Part shown: positions 27,835 through 36,188 of the stretch, piece by piece | How the letters are laid out: each line of letters opens with the position of its first letter | Position numbering within the stretch: position 1 is the first letter of the stretch | Assembly: GCF_011059135.1 (NCBI RefSeq) | Contig: NZ_JAALGD010000021.1 | Coordinates: 1 to 56,459, forward strand | Reading direction: 5' to 3' | Length of the DNA: 56,459 bases | DNA from: Brevibacillus sp. SYP-B805 | GTDB taxonomy: Bacteria; Bacillota; Bacilli; Brevibacillales; Brevibacillaceae | Program-made: the position numbers and the translations under genes | Notes under the pieces: generated by a model | The model's input: only the letters and a program-made list of their open reading frames with translations | Told to the model about the DNA's origin: nothing | Databases searched by the model: none

Positions 27835-27888
27835 ATGTTTGGCGGCCTTTTCGAAGGGGTACGCGATGCGGATCAGAGGAGGTTCTGA
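27835..27888 (+). CDS. Possible 17-aa peptide gene
   Basis: ATG 27835 follows a strong GGGGGAGG site with good spacing and gives MFGGLFEGVRDADQRRF, then a stop. It is too short to judge by composition. The MFGG start recalls some tiny sporulation peptides, but that is weak. It lies between two terminators with no clear promoter. Confidence 0.25.
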   Translation: MFGGLFEGVRDADQRRF

Positions 27889-27893
27889 AACGC

Positions 27894-27924
27894 AAAAAAC
27901 CGGTTCCCTCTCCGGAAACCGGCT
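27894..27924 (-). terminator. Intrinsic terminator of trhO
   Basis: On the minus strand an AGCCGGTTTCC/GGGAACCGGTT hairpin runs into six T. Confidence 0.7.
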
Positions 27925-27947
27925 GTTCGGCCATATGCATGTGTGAA

Positions 27948-28892
27948 TCAGCTGCGGGAGGCTGCCAGTTCCATCGCTTCCCGTTCCCGCTGTTCTGCCA
28001 CGTAGCGGTTGCGCGGATGCTCTTCGCATTCCTTGGAGCAGGAACGCTTATGCTTCGGTTCACATTCCACGCAGACGATATGCTGCAGATTGCATTCCGG
28101 ATTGGCGCAGTTGACGTAGCGGTCTTCCGGTTTGCCGCAGTGGTAGCACTTCCCGACGATGACGTTTTCCACCTGATTGATCGGGACGGAAATGCGCTCG
28201 TCAAACACGTAGCACTTGCCGTCAAACAGCTGCCCTTTCACTTCCGGGTCTTTTCCGTAGGTGACGATCCCGCCGTCCAGCTGGTACACTTCCTTGAAGC
28301 CCTCGCGCAGCAGGATGCCGGAGAGAACTTCGCAGCGGATGCCGCCCGTGCAGTAGGTGAGCACTTTTTTATCCTTGTACTGGCTGAAGTTCTTGCGGAT
28401 CCACTCCGGGAACTCCCGGGAAGCGTCGACGTCCGGACGAATCGCGCCGCGGAAATGGCCGATGTCATACTCGTAGCCGTTGCGGCCGTCGAGAATCACC
28501 ACGTCGTCGCGCTGCATCATCTCATACCATTCCTTCGGCTTGAGATGTTTGCCGGTTAGCTTGTTCGGATCCACTTTTTCCTGCAGGCGCCACGTGACAA
28601 GCTCCGGCTTGTGCCGGACGAACATCTTCTTGAACGCATGGCCATCCGCTTCATCGATTTTGATCGGCATATCGGCAAAACGGGGATCCTGCCGCAGATG
28701 GGCGATATAGGCATCCGTCTGCGCAACGGTGCCGGAGACGGTCCCGTTCAAGCCTTCCTCCGCGACGATGATGCGTCCTTTCAACCCCAGCTCCTTGCAG
28801 AACTGCAGGTGCGCGGCGGCGAATTCCGCCGGATTTTCTATCGGCACATATTTATAGTAGAGCAGTACGCGATACGCTTTTTGTTCTGCCAT
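27948..28892 (-). CDS. trhO: tRNA uridine(34) hydroxylase (rhodanese-type, TrhO)
   Basis: Oxygen-dependent enzyme that makes 5-hydroxyuridine at the tRNA wobble position. The 314 residues consist of an N-terminal ferredoxin-like domain ([18 protein letters not shown], about 37-54), a rhodanese domain with the active cysteine in YCTGGIRCE (C181) and a C-terminal zinc-type Cys cluster (CYHCG, CxxxxC, CVEC). The start is the ATG at 28890-28892 after AGAGGTGG. Single gene; the promoter is in the AT-rich gap shared with nrdA. Confidence 0.88.
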   Translation of the reverse strand: MAEQKAYRVLLYYKYVPIENPAEFAAAHLQFCKELGLKGRIIVAEEGLNGTVSGTVAQTDAYIAHLRQDPRFADMPIKIDEADGHAFKKMFVRHKPELVTWRLQEKVDPNKLTGKHLKPKEWYEMMQRDDVVILDGRNGYEYDIGHFRGAIRPDVDASREFPEWIRKNFSQYKDKKVLTYCTGGIRCEVLSGILLREGFKEVYQLDGGIVTYGKDPEVKGQLFDGKCYVFDERISVPINQVENVIVGKCYHCGKPEDRYVNCANPECNLQHIVCVECEPKHKRSCSKECEEHPRNRYVAEQREREAMELAASRS

Positions 28893-29114
28893 GAAGAACC
28901 ACCTCTTATCGAGAAATGAGATTGCTGTATTATGGTCTCGGTTGGCAACCGTCATTTTGCCAAAAAGTATGCGGGGTTACTCGTTCCTCCTCCAGAACAT
29001 CTATTCTACACGATTTAATGCCTATTTGTCTATGGTTCTATCTTCCACATAATTGAGACTGAATTCCTGTTTTCATTTTTCGATCTTTATGGTAATTAGC
29101 AGATCCGATCAAAA

Positions 29115-29169
29115 AATCAATATCTAGTAGTGATTTTGTCGAAAAATTTCTCAACACTCTATATATTGA
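29115..29169 (+). promoter_or_regulatory. nrd promoter with two NrdR-like boxes
   Basis: TTGTCG at 29136-29141 and an AT-rich -10 (TATATA region, 29158-29165). Two sequences resemble the 16-base NrdR box ACACWATATMTWGTGT: 29115-29130 (12 of 16) and 29154-29169 (13 of 16, over the -10). Their starts are 39 bases apart, near a whole number of helix turns, as needed for cooperative NrdR repression. The rest of the 380-base gap (28893-29272) is AT-rich with no gene. Confidence 0.5.
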
Positions 29170-29272
29170 TCGATTCTAGCAAACTATGGTAAGTTTATCA
29201 CAACGCTTTGTGCACCCAAACCGATCAACTTGGCTGCATCCGATTGAGTTCATTGATAGAAGGAGTGTCTCT

Positions 29273-31522
29273 ATGAGTGCCATTACAACCATCAGTATCG
29301 TGAAGCGAAACGGGGAACGGGAGGAACTGCGCATCGACAAGCTGAAAAAAGTGATCGGGTACGCCTGCGCCAAATATCCGAAATGCGACCCGCTCGAGCT
29401 GGAGTTGGATTCCCAGCTGCAGTTTCGCGATGGGATGACCACCAAGGAAATTCAGCGGACGGTGATCCAGGTGGCGGTCGAGAAGACCAGCGTGGAAAAT
29501 CCGGATTGGCAGTTTGTGGCCGCCCGCCTGTTGGCCTACGATCTGTACAAGGACGCGGCGATCAACCGTGGATATCGCGGCCATTACGGATACGGCGACT
29601 TCGTCTCCCTCGTGCATACCCTGACGGAAAAAGGGTTGTATGGCTCGTATCTCCTGGAAACCTACTCCGATGAAGAAATTGCCGAACTGGGCGCCTATAT
29701 TAAGCCGGAGCGGGACGAGCTGTTCAACTATGCCGGTTTGCGCCTTCTTGCGGAGCGCTACCTGATTAAAGATCTGGACGGCGGCGTGATGGAACTGCCG
29801 CAGGAGCGCTTCATGGTGATCGCGATGCATCTTGCCTTGAAAGAGAAGGATCGCCTGAAGCATGCCAAGGACTTTTACGATGTGCTCTCCAAGCTGGAGA
29901 TTACGGTTGCGACGCCGACGATGGCCAATGCCGGCACGCCGTTTCATCAGCTGTCCTCCTGCTTCATCGATACGGTGGACGATTCGCTGGTCGGCATCAT
30001 GGGTACGGCAAACGCCACTTCCATGGTGTCCAAGTTCGGCGGCGGCGTCGGCATCTACCTGGGCAAAGTGCGCAGCCGGGGATCCTCCATTCGCGGCCAT
30101 AAAGGCGCATCGGGCGGGGTGGTGCCGTGGACCAGGCTGTATAACCAGATCGCCATCAGCGTCGATCAGCTCGGGACACGGGCAGGGGCTTTCGCCATCT
30201 ATCTGGATGTGTGGCATGCCGACATTCTCGACTTCCTCAATCTGAAAACGAACAACGGGGACGACCGGATGAAGGCGCACGACATCTTCCCGGGCGTCTG
30301 CATCCCCGATCTCTTTATGGAACGGGTGAAGGAACGGGGCATGTGGTATCTGTTCGATCCGCATGAAGTGCGCCAGGTGATGGGCTTCTCCCTGGAAGAC
30401 AGCTACGGCGAGGAATTTAACAGGCGGTATGAGCTGTGCGTGAACGAACCCCGCCTCACGATCAAGACCGAGATTCCGGCCATCGAGATCATGAAGCGGA
30501 TCATGGCCAGCGCCTTTGAAACGGGCACGCCGTTCATCTTCTTCCGCGATACCGTCAACCGGGCCAACCCGAACAAGCACGCAGGCATGATCTATTCGTC
30601 CAATCTCTGCACGGAGATCATGCAGAACATGAGTCCGACCATTTTCCTGAGCGAGGAGCTGGAGGACGGAGAGATCGTGACCCGCCAAAAGCCGGGGGAC
30701 TTCGTGGTGTGCAACCTCTCGTCGCTCAATCTGGGACGCATCCAGTCGTACGAGGATATCGCCCGGATCGTGCCGATTCAGATGCGCATGCTTGACAATG
30801 TCATTGATCTCAACTACTATCCGGTGAAGCAGGCGCAGCAGACCAACAAGAAGTACCGGGCCGTGGGCCTTGGCACGAGCGGTTACCACCAATACCTGGC
30901 GCAGAAGGGCATCCGGTGGGAAAGCGAAGAGCATCTGAAAGTGGCGAACGAGCTGTACGAGGAGATCGCCTACCACACCATCAAGGCCTCCATGGAGCTG
31001 GCAAAGGAAAAAGGCCATTATCCGGTGTTTGAAGGCAGCGAATGGCAGACGGGCGAATACTTTGAGCGCCGGGGCTATACGGGCGAACGTTGGGAAGAGC
31101 TGCGCAAGCTGGTGGCGGAATACGGCATGCGCAATGCCTGGACATTCGCGGTTGCACCGACGGGAACAACCAGCCTGATCGCCGGTTCCACCGCTTCGAT
31201 CGACCCGGTCTACGCCAAGTTTTTCATCGAGGAGAAGCGCAATGGCAACATTCCGCAGACGGCGCCCAATTTGAACGAGCAGACCTTCTTTTACTACAAG
31301 GAAGCGCACCACATCGATCAGCGCTGGTCGATCCGTGCCGCCGGCGCAAGACAGCGTCATATCGACCAGTCCCAATCGTTCAATCTGTATATCACGCCAT
31401 CCATTACGGCGCCCGACTTCCTGAATCTCTATCTGGAAGCCTGGGAAAACGGGCTGAAAACGATCTACTATGTCCGCAACCAATCCGTGGACGTGGAGGA
31501 TTGCGTAAGCTGCTCCGCGTAA
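29273..31522 (+). CDS. nrdA: Ribonucleoside-diphosphate reductase alpha subunit (class Ia type)
   Basis: Catalytic subunit that reduces ribonucleotides to deoxyribonucleotides. The 749 residues start with an ATP-cone allosteric domain (about 5-95), then the barrel with SSCFIDTVDDS and NLCTEI cysteines, the NLSSLNLGRI segment and a C-terminal redox pair in DCVSCSA. The ATP cone and the absence of nrdI or nrdH nearby point to class Ia rather than the NrdEF system common in Bacilli. ATG 29273 lies behind AGAAGGAG. nrdB follows after 28 bases. Confidence 0.92.
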   Translation: MSAITTISIVKRNGEREELRIDKLKKVIGYACAKYPKCDPLELELDSQLQFRDGMTTKEIQRTVIQVAVEKTSVENPDWQFVAARLLAYDLYKDAAINRGYRGHYGYGDFVSLVHTLTEKGLYGSYLLETYSDEEIAELGAYIKPERDELFNYAGLRLLAERYLIKDLDGGVMELPQERFMVIAMHLALKEKDRLKHAKDFYDVLSKLEITVATPTMANAGTPFHQLSSCFIDTVDDSLVGIMGTANATSMVSKFGGGVGIYLGKVRSRGSSIRGHKGASGGVVPWTRLYNQIAISVDQLGTRAGAFAIYLDVWHADILDFLNLKTNNGDDRMKAHDIFPGVCIPDLFMERVKERGMWYLFDPHEVRQVMGFSLEDSYGEEFNRRYELCVNEPRLTIKTEIPAIEIMKRIMASAFETGTPFIFFRDTVNRANPNKHAGMIYSSNLCTEIMQNMSPTIFLSEELEDGEIVTRQKPGDFVVCNLSSLNLGRIQSYEDIARIVPIQMRMLDNVIDLNYYPVKQAQQTNKKYRAVGLGTSGYHQYLAQKGIRWESEEHLKVANELYEEIAYHTIKASMELAKEKGHYPVFEGSEWQTGEYFERRGYTGERWEELRKLVAEYGMRNAWTFAVAPTGTTSLIAGSTASIDPVYAKFFIEEKRNGNIPQTAPNLNEQTFFYYKEAHHIDQRWSIRAAGARQRHIDQSQSFNLYITPSITAPDFLNLYLEAWENGLKTIYYVRNQSVDVEDCVSCSA

Positions 31523-31550
31523 GATTTTTGATACTGAGGTGTGTTTTGAA

Positions 31551-32582
31551 ATGGAATTGCAAAAGAAACGCCTGTTTAACGAAAACGGCCAGCGCGGGAC
31601 ACAGCGCCTGATCGGCGGCAACACGACCAACCTGCGCGAATGGAACCGCATCAAATATCCGTGGGCGGCCAAGCTGTACCGCACCATGCTGAACAACTTC
31701 TGGATTCCGGAAGAGGTGCCGCTCGCCAGCGACGCCAAACAGTTTGACACCTTGTCTCCGGCGGAAAGGCGCGCGTTTGACAAAACGATCTCCTTCCTGA
31801 ACTTTCTTGATTCCATGCAGTCGGAGAATCTGCCGAACATCTCCGACTACGTGACGGCCCCCGAGGTCTCGTCGCTGCTCAATATCCAGACCTTCCAGGA
31901 AGAGATTCACGCTCAGTCGTACAGCTACATTCTCGACTCGGTCTGCTCGCCGGCAACCCGGGACAGCATCTACGACGAGTGGCGCAATGACGAGCGTCAG
32001 CTTGCGCGCAACAAGTTCATCGCCGATCTGTATCAGCAGTTTGTCGACAGCCCGGATGACCGCAACTTCCTGCGGACCGTCATGGCCAACTACCTGCTTG
32101 AATCCCTGTATTTTTACTCCGGCTTTGCGTTCTTCTACACGCTGGCCCGCCAAGGCAAGATGACGGGAACGGCGACGCTGATCAAATACATCCAGCGCGA
32201 TGAATTGACGCACGTCGTTCTCTTCCAGAACATGTTCCGCGAACTGCGGGCGGAGAACCCGGATCTGTTCACGTCCGACATGATCGAAGAGCTGCGCGAG
32301 ATGATGCGCACGGCGGTCAATCATGAGACCCGCTGGGGACAATACGTGACCAACAACGAAATCCTCGGGCTGAACAACGAGATCATTGAACGCTATATCA
32401 AATATTTGTCCAATCAGCGCCTGAAAGCGCTCGATATCGAGATTCTCTATCCGGAGCAGGTGGAGCATCCGATGAAGTGGGTGGACAATTTCTCCAATCT
32501 GAACAGCACGAAAACCGATTTCTTCGAGCAGAAGGTGACCAACTACACCAAATCGAGCGGCCTGAACTTCGGCGATCTGTAA
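31551..32582 (+). CDS. nrdB: Ribonucleoside-diphosphate reductase beta subunit
   Basis: Metal-radical subunit of the reductase, 343 residues. The ferritin-like core carries the ligands in QTFQEEIHAQSY, which includes the radical Tyr position (HAQSY, equivalent to the YTHI Tyr of E. coli R2), LLESLYFYSG and DELTHVVLF. ATG 31551 follows TGAGGTG; an upstream in-frame GTG at 31539 would overlap that site. The C-terminal SGLNFGDL tail is the type that binds the alpha subunit. Confidence 0.92.
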   Translation: MELQKKRLFNENGQRGTQRLIGGNTTNLREWNRIKYPWAAKLYRTMLNNFWIPEEVPLASDAKQFDTLSPAERRAFDKTISFLNFLDSMQSENLPNISDYVTAPEVSSLLNIQTFQEEIHAQSYSYILDSVCSPATRDSIYDEWRNDERQLARNKFIADLYQQFVDSPDDRNFLRTVMANYLLESLYFYSGFAFFYTLARQGKMTGTATLIKYIQRDELTHVVLFQNMFRELRAENPDLFTSDMIEELREMMRTAVNHETRWGQYVTNNEILGLNNEIIERYIKYLSNQRLKALDIEILYPEQVEHPMKWVDNFSNLNSTKTDFFEQKVTNYTKSSGLNFGDL

Positions 32583-32617
32583 GCCGTGCCGCCGGTGAGC
32601 CGAGAGGAGATGCAACC

Positions 32618-33151
32618 ATGAATCATACCAGCCAACGGACAACGGTTCCCGTCAGCGTGAAGCGGCTGCATCCGGACGCCGTCATCCCGCGCTACGCGAG
32701 AGCCCTGGATGCCGGATTCGACCTGGTCGCGATCGAGGATGTGCTGATCGCCCCCGGGGAAACGGCGAAAATCAGAACGGGCCTTGCGTTTGCGCTGCCT
32801 GAAGGCTATGAGCTGCAGGTGCGGCCGCGCTCCGGCATCAGCGCCAAAACAAAGCTGAGGGTCAGCAACGCGCCGGGCACCATCGATGCGGGGTACCGCG
32901 GCGAAGTCTGCATCCTGCTTGACAACATCCGCACCGAGAGCGGCGTGAAAGGCCAGGAGTGCCTGGACACAAGCGACCAACCGGTTTCCGTCGGGCAGAC
33001 GGTTGACCGCCACGCCTATCTGATCCGGAAAGGGGAGCGCATCGCCCAAGGCGTGCTGGCTGCCGTTCCCCTTGCCCACTTCCGGGAGGTTGCCGAACTG
33101 GATGAAACCGAGCGCGGTGCAGGCGGATTTGGCAGCAGCGGCATTGCGTAA
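32618..33151 (+). CDS. dut: dUTP diphosphatase
   Basis: Hydrolyses dUTP to dUMP, keeping uracil out of DNA and feeding dTMP synthesis, so it fits next to nrdAB. The 177 residues contain the five trimeric dUTPase motifs: DAGFDL, RPRSGIS, GTIDAGYRGE, KGERIAQ and the C-terminal GAGGFGSSG. About 20 extra residues between motifs 3 and 4 are like other Bacillus-type enzymes. ATG 32618 follows AGAGGAG, 35 bases after nrdB. Confidence 0.92.
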   Translation: MNHTSQRTTVPVSVKRLHPDAVIPRYARALDAGFDLVAIEDVLIAPGETAKIRTGLAFALPEGYELQVRPRSGISAKTKLRVSNAPGTIDAGYRGEVCILLDNIRTESGVKGQECLDTSDQPVSVGQTVDRHAYLIRKGERIAQGVLAAVPLAHFREVAELDETERGAGGFGSSGIA

Positions 33152-33166
33152 GCAGAGACTCAAATA

Positions 33167-33202
33167 CACCCCGGATATCGGTTCGCCCCGGTAGCCGGGG
33201 TG
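33167..33202 (+). terminator. Hairpin after dut
   Basis: CACCCCGG/CCGGGGTG stem with a long loop; T run weak. Confidence 0.4.
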
Positions 33203-33267
33203 TTGATCTGTTCCGGGGTGCCTTCCCATGGTACAATACAGAAAAAAACGGGAGGGGTTGGGAGAAA

Positions 33268-33915
33268 ATGGGTGGCATCATTCGCTCGCTGAACGTGGCG
33301 ACCCCACAGCCGGCCATCTTTCACGGTCGGGAAGTGATGACCGGCATCTATAAATCTCCTGTGGAGGGGCCGGTCTTTTTGGCCCGCGACAATTTTGAAG
33401 GCGACAGGCAGGCGGATTTGATCAATCACGGCGGCCCGGACAAGGCCGTCTGTGTCTATCCGGATGAGCATTACGCCTACTGGCAGCAGGAATTGCAGAT
33501 GACGCTTCCACCCGGAACCTTCGGCGAGAACCTGACCGTCAGCGGCATAAGGGAGACGGAGGTTTGCATCGGGGATATTTATCAGTTGGGAGAGGCCGTG
33601 GTGCAGGTAAGCCAGCCCCGGCAGCCCTGCTACAAGCTGGCAGGCAAACTGGGCGTGGCAGACATGGTGGCTCGCGTGCAGTCCACGGGTTACACCGGCT
33701 ACTATTTTCGCGTGCTGCAGGAGGGGCGTGTGAGCAAGGGAGATGCCCTGCGTCTGCTTGCGCGCGATACGCACGGCATTACCGTCATGTTTGCCAACCG
33801 GATCAAGTATCATGACCAGCAGAACCGGGATGCCATTCACCGGATTCTGGAGGTGGAGGCGTTGGCGGAGAGCTGGCGTCAAAGCTTCCGAAAGCGCCTG
33901 GCTGCGGCCGAATAA
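33268..33915 (+). CDS. MOSC-domain protein (YiiM-like)
   Basis: MOSC domains bind molybdenum or transfer sulfur; the YiiM group reduces N-hydroxylated bases with a molybdenum cofactor. The 215 residues carry LINHGGPDKAVCVYP (about 51-65), GTFGENLTV and the conserved cysteine in QPRQPCYKLA (about 115-124). No 2Fe-2S domain is fused. It stands alone, and no molybdenum cofactor genes are nearby, so the exact reaction is uncertain. Confidence 0.85.
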   Translation: MGGIIRSLNVATPQPAIFHGREVMTGIYKSPVEGPVFLARDNFEGDRQADLINHGGPDKAVCVYPDEHYAYWQQELQMTLPPGTFGENLTVSGIRETEVCIGDIYQLGEAVVQVSQPRQPCYKLAGKLGVADMVARVQSTGYTGYYFRVLQEGRVSKGDALRLLARDTHGITVMFANRIKYHDQQNRDAIHRILEVEALAESWRQSFRKRLAAAE

Positions 33916-33948
33916 AAAAATGCACATTCCGCCGCAGGGGGAATGCGC
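33914..33948 (-). terminator. Intrinsic terminator, minus strand
   Basis: On the minus strand a 9-bp stem GCGCATTCC/GGAATGTGC (one G-U pair) is followed by seven T. It would end the transcript of the 38-aa gene at 34084-34200. Confidence 0.65.
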
Positions 33949-34083
33949 CGCTTGCCAGATTCCTTTGATAAAGCGATACAAGGGAGGTTGGGGCCCGGGC
34001 TGACACCTGCAGGAGACCCCCGCCAGGCAAAGCGTTGACTGTCGACGAGCAGGTGGACGTTCGCCTGAGGCGGCGGGATGATT
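33949..34083. other. Structured non-coding stretch
   Basis: Contains interlocking imperfect palindromes (CACCTGC with GCAGGTG; CCGCCAGGC with GCCTGAGGCGG). No coding sequence is supported. It would be the 3' untranslated part of the minus-strand small gene. Confidence 0.35.
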
Positions 34084-34200
34084 TTATTCCCCGCGCTGTC
34101 TGGAGCGGGTTTCCTCTTTGCCTGCGGTTGTCGAGCTTCGCGTTTGGGACGGGTTTTCCTTGCCACCCTGCTCGTTTTTGACGCCGTTTTGTTTGGACAA
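34084..34200 (-). CDS. Small hydrophilic 38-aa protein, candidate minor spore protein
   Basis: Minus-strand reading frame from TTG at 34200, 6 bases after AGAGGTGA. The peptide (SKQNGVKNEQGGKENPSQ and so on) is almost wholly Lys, Glu, Gln, Ser, Thr, Arg, Gly and Asn with no hydrophobic core, the composition of minor small acid-soluble spore proteins. A sigma-G-like promoter lies 41 bases upstream and an intrinsic terminator closes the transcript at 33914. No specific Ssp family is recognised. Too short for most gene finders. Confidence 0.55.
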   Translation of the reverse strand: MSKQNGVKNEQGGKENPSQTRSSTTAGKEETRSRQRGE

Positions 34201-34240
34201 TCTGCTCACCTCTGCTGTCAGATTGTGTAGGGAACAACCA

Positions 34241-34270
34241 TAGTGTGCCCATTTGCCGAAAAGCTATTGC
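34241..34270 (-). promoter_or_regulatory. Sigma-G/F-like promoter of the 38-aa gene
   Basis: On the minus strand GCAATA, 17 bases, CACACTA; compare the forespore -10 CATACTA. It overlaps the divergent sigma-A promoter of the acetyltransferase gene. Confidence 0.4.
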
Positions 34271-34295
34271 CCGATGGCCGCCAGCCCCCTATAAT
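34267..34295 (+). promoter_or_regulatory. Sigma-A promoter of GNAT gene
   Basis: TTGCCC at 34267-34272, 17 bases, perfect TATAAT at 34290-34295. Confidence 0.6.
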
Positions 34296-34342
34296 CATGT
34301 CAAACGTCGACTTGATGAGACAGAAGGAGGAGCGGAACCAAG

Positions 34343-35011
34343 ATGTATCGCAAGGAGTTTTATGTCTTTGACAAAGATCGGCCGGTGAAAGCCACGATCC
34401 GCAATTACCGCAGGGAAGATTTCGCCGAATTGATCGATATCCAGCGGGAAAGCTTTCCGCCGCCCTTTCCTTCCGAGCTCTGGTGGAATGAGGAGCAGCT
34501 GACCAATCACGTCACCCTTTTTCCGGAAGGCGCGCTCTGCGTGGAGATCGATGGCAAACTGGTGGGCTCGATGACCGGTTTGCTGGTACGCTTCGATCCT
34601 GACCATGCCGACCATACGTGGGAAGAGATCACGGACGGCGGCTATATCCGCAATCATGATCCGAACGGCGATACCCTGTACGTCGTGGATATCTGCGTGC
34701 GCCCCCGTTATCGGACATACGGCTTGGGAAAATGGCTGATGCAGTCCATGTACGAAGTGGTGGTTCATAAAGGATTGACGCGCCTGCTTGGCGGCGGCAG
34801 AATGCCGGGATACGGGAAAGTTGCGCACGAGATGTCGGCCGAGCAGTATCTCGCCGAGGTGATCAAGGGGGAACGGAAGGATCCGGTGATTACCTTCCTG
34901 CTGCGCTGTGGCCGTACGCCGCTCAAAGTGGTGGCCAATTATCTGGAGGATGAAGAGTCCAAGCATTACGCTGCCTTGATGGAATGGAAAAATCCGTTTC
35001 TGAACGCGTAA
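34343..35011 (+). CDS. GNAT-family N-acetyltransferase
   Basis: A 222-residue protein with a GNAT fold in the middle (about 15-160). The acetyl-CoA loop region follows VVDICVRPRYRTYGLGKWLM (R/Q-x2-G/A type). After it comes an extension with GGGRMPGYGKVAHEM, seen in a group of Bacillales acetyltransferases of unknown substrate. Start 34343 follows AAGGAGGAG. The small membrane protein and sirtuin genes downstream may be co-transcribed; an acetylase and a deacetylase side by side is suggestive but not proof of a shared target. Confidence 0.78.
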   Translation: MYRKEFYVFDKDRPVKATIRNYRREDFAELIDIQRESFPPPFPSELWWNEEQLTNHVTLFPEGALCVEIDGKLVGSMTGLLVRFDPDHADHTWEEITDGGYIRNHDPNGDTLYVVDICVRPRYRTYGLGKWLMQSMYEVVVHKGLTRLLGGGRMPGYGKVAHEMSAEQYLAEVIKGERKDPVITFLLRCGRTPLKVVANYLEDEESKHYAALMEWKNPFLNA

Positions 35012-35066
35012 GCCCATGTGCATGGCCGGCCGCATGGGCCAGAGACTCCTTCCCGGGAGGAATGGA

Positions 35067-35282
35067 ATGAAACCGGTACCCCTTGCCAAACTGCTTATTC
35101 TGGCGGCGATCCTGGCCCAGCTGTTCTGGTTGAGCGGTTGGCTGCCTGATCACGCGTCCCAAGGATGCCAACTCGCGTCATTGGCGCTGCTGTTTCTCAC
35201 CCTGTTCGTCCTGCGCAAGAAACGGCGCAGGACGCGCAAGAGACCCGTCAGCAAGGCATCCCAGGAGGAGGTGAGCAAATGA
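35067..35282 (+). CDS. Small two-helix membrane protein
   Basis: 71 residues: two hydrophobic helices (about 6-22 and 33-47) separated by a short loop, then a strongly basic tail (RKKRRRTRKRP) and an acidic end. No family recognised. ATG 35067 follows GGGAGG. Its stop overlaps the start of the sirtuin gene (ATGA), so the two are translated together. The basic tail should face the cytoplasm. Confidence 0.6.
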   Translation: MKPVPLAKLLILAAILAQLFWLSGWLPDHASQGCQLASLALLFLTLFVLRKKRRRTRKRPVSKASQEEVSK

Positions 35283-36043
35283 ACGGAACCCTTCCGGAGG
35301 ATGCAGCGCTTTCCGCTGTTGCAGACTGGCTCTCTGCGTCATCCAGCACGGTGGTGCTGACCGGGGCGGGGATGTCAACGGAAAGCGGACTGCCCGATTT
35401 CCGTTCCACCAGCGGGTGGTGGAAGCAGATCGATCCTCGCCGTGTCGCTTCGGTGGAAGCGCTTGAGCAGAACTATTCCCTCTTTGCCGAATTTTACCGG
35501 ATGCGGCTTGAACGGCTGCACGATTGTCAGCCGCACCGGGGCCACCTGATTCTGGCCGAATGGGAGCGGCGGGGCATCGTGAGCGCGATCGTGACGCAAA
35601 ACGTGGACGGGCTTCATCAACGGGCCGGAAGCAATCAGGTGGCTGAGCTGCACGGTTCGCTCTCCCGCATCCGCTGCCATGCTTGCGGAACCGGCGCCGC
35701 CGTGGAACGTTTCATGAACGGCGACCGGTGCGGCCGCTGCGGGGGGAAACTTCGTCCCGCGGTCGTCCTGTTCGGAGAAATGCTGCCTGAAGATGCATGG
35801 GAGCATGCCGTGCAGGCGATCAGTCGGGCAGAGCTTCTGCTGGTCATCGGAACGAGCCTGGAGGTTTATCCGGCCAGCCAGCTGCCGCTGATGACCCGAG
35901 GCCGCGTCGTGATGATCAATGCGGAGGAAACGGCGCTGGATCACCGTTTTGCCTTGACGATCCGCGGAAAAGCGGGGGAGACGCTGCAACAACTGGAACG
36001 TCTGCTGACTGGCAAAAACGAGGAAGACGGCTCGGAAAAATAG
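35279..36043 (+). CDS. Sir2-family NAD-dependent protein deacetylase
   Basis: Removes acetyl (or acyl) groups from lysines with NAD. The 254 residues contain LTGAGMSTESGLPDFR (NAD binding), VTQNVDGLHQRAG, the catalytic His in ELHGS and a four-Cys zinc site (CHAC and CGRC). The catalytic core is complete. It follows the GNAT gene and overlaps the small membrane protein gene. Confidence 0.9.
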   Translation: MNGTLPEDAALSAVADWLSASSSTVVLTGAGMSTESGLPDFRSTSGWWKQIDPRRVASVEALEQNYSLFAEFYRMRLERLHDCQPHRGHLILAEWERRGIVSAIVTQNVDGLHQRAGSNQVAELHGSLSRIRCHACGTGAAVERFMNGDRCGRCGGKLRPAVVLFGEMLPEDAWEHAVQAISRAELLLVIGTSLEVYPASQLPLMTRGRVVMINAEETALDHRFALTIRGKAGETLQQLERLLTGKNEEDGSEK

Positions 36044-36072
36044 TCTGGACATCGTGTCCAGGCTGTTTTTTC
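36042..36072 (+). terminator. Intrinsic terminator after sirtuin gene
   Basis: Ten-bp stem around CTGGACA/TGTCCAG with a 3-base loop, then a T run. Confidence 0.8.
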
Positions 36073-36188
36073 TTGACCAGACATATTATGATTGTTGAGA
36101 AGGAACCTTTTGGAAATCTATTCCCTTTGGAAGCAAACGTCATGGAAAGGCTTCTTTCTGTACAGGCCGTTCATTTGAAGGAGGGTTT

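Noticed and set aside
33160-33981. Minus-strand frame opposite the MOSC gene
   Set aside because: It is a shadow of a gene with clear MOSC motifs and has no ribosome binding site (CCTCCC instead of GGAGG before its TTG).
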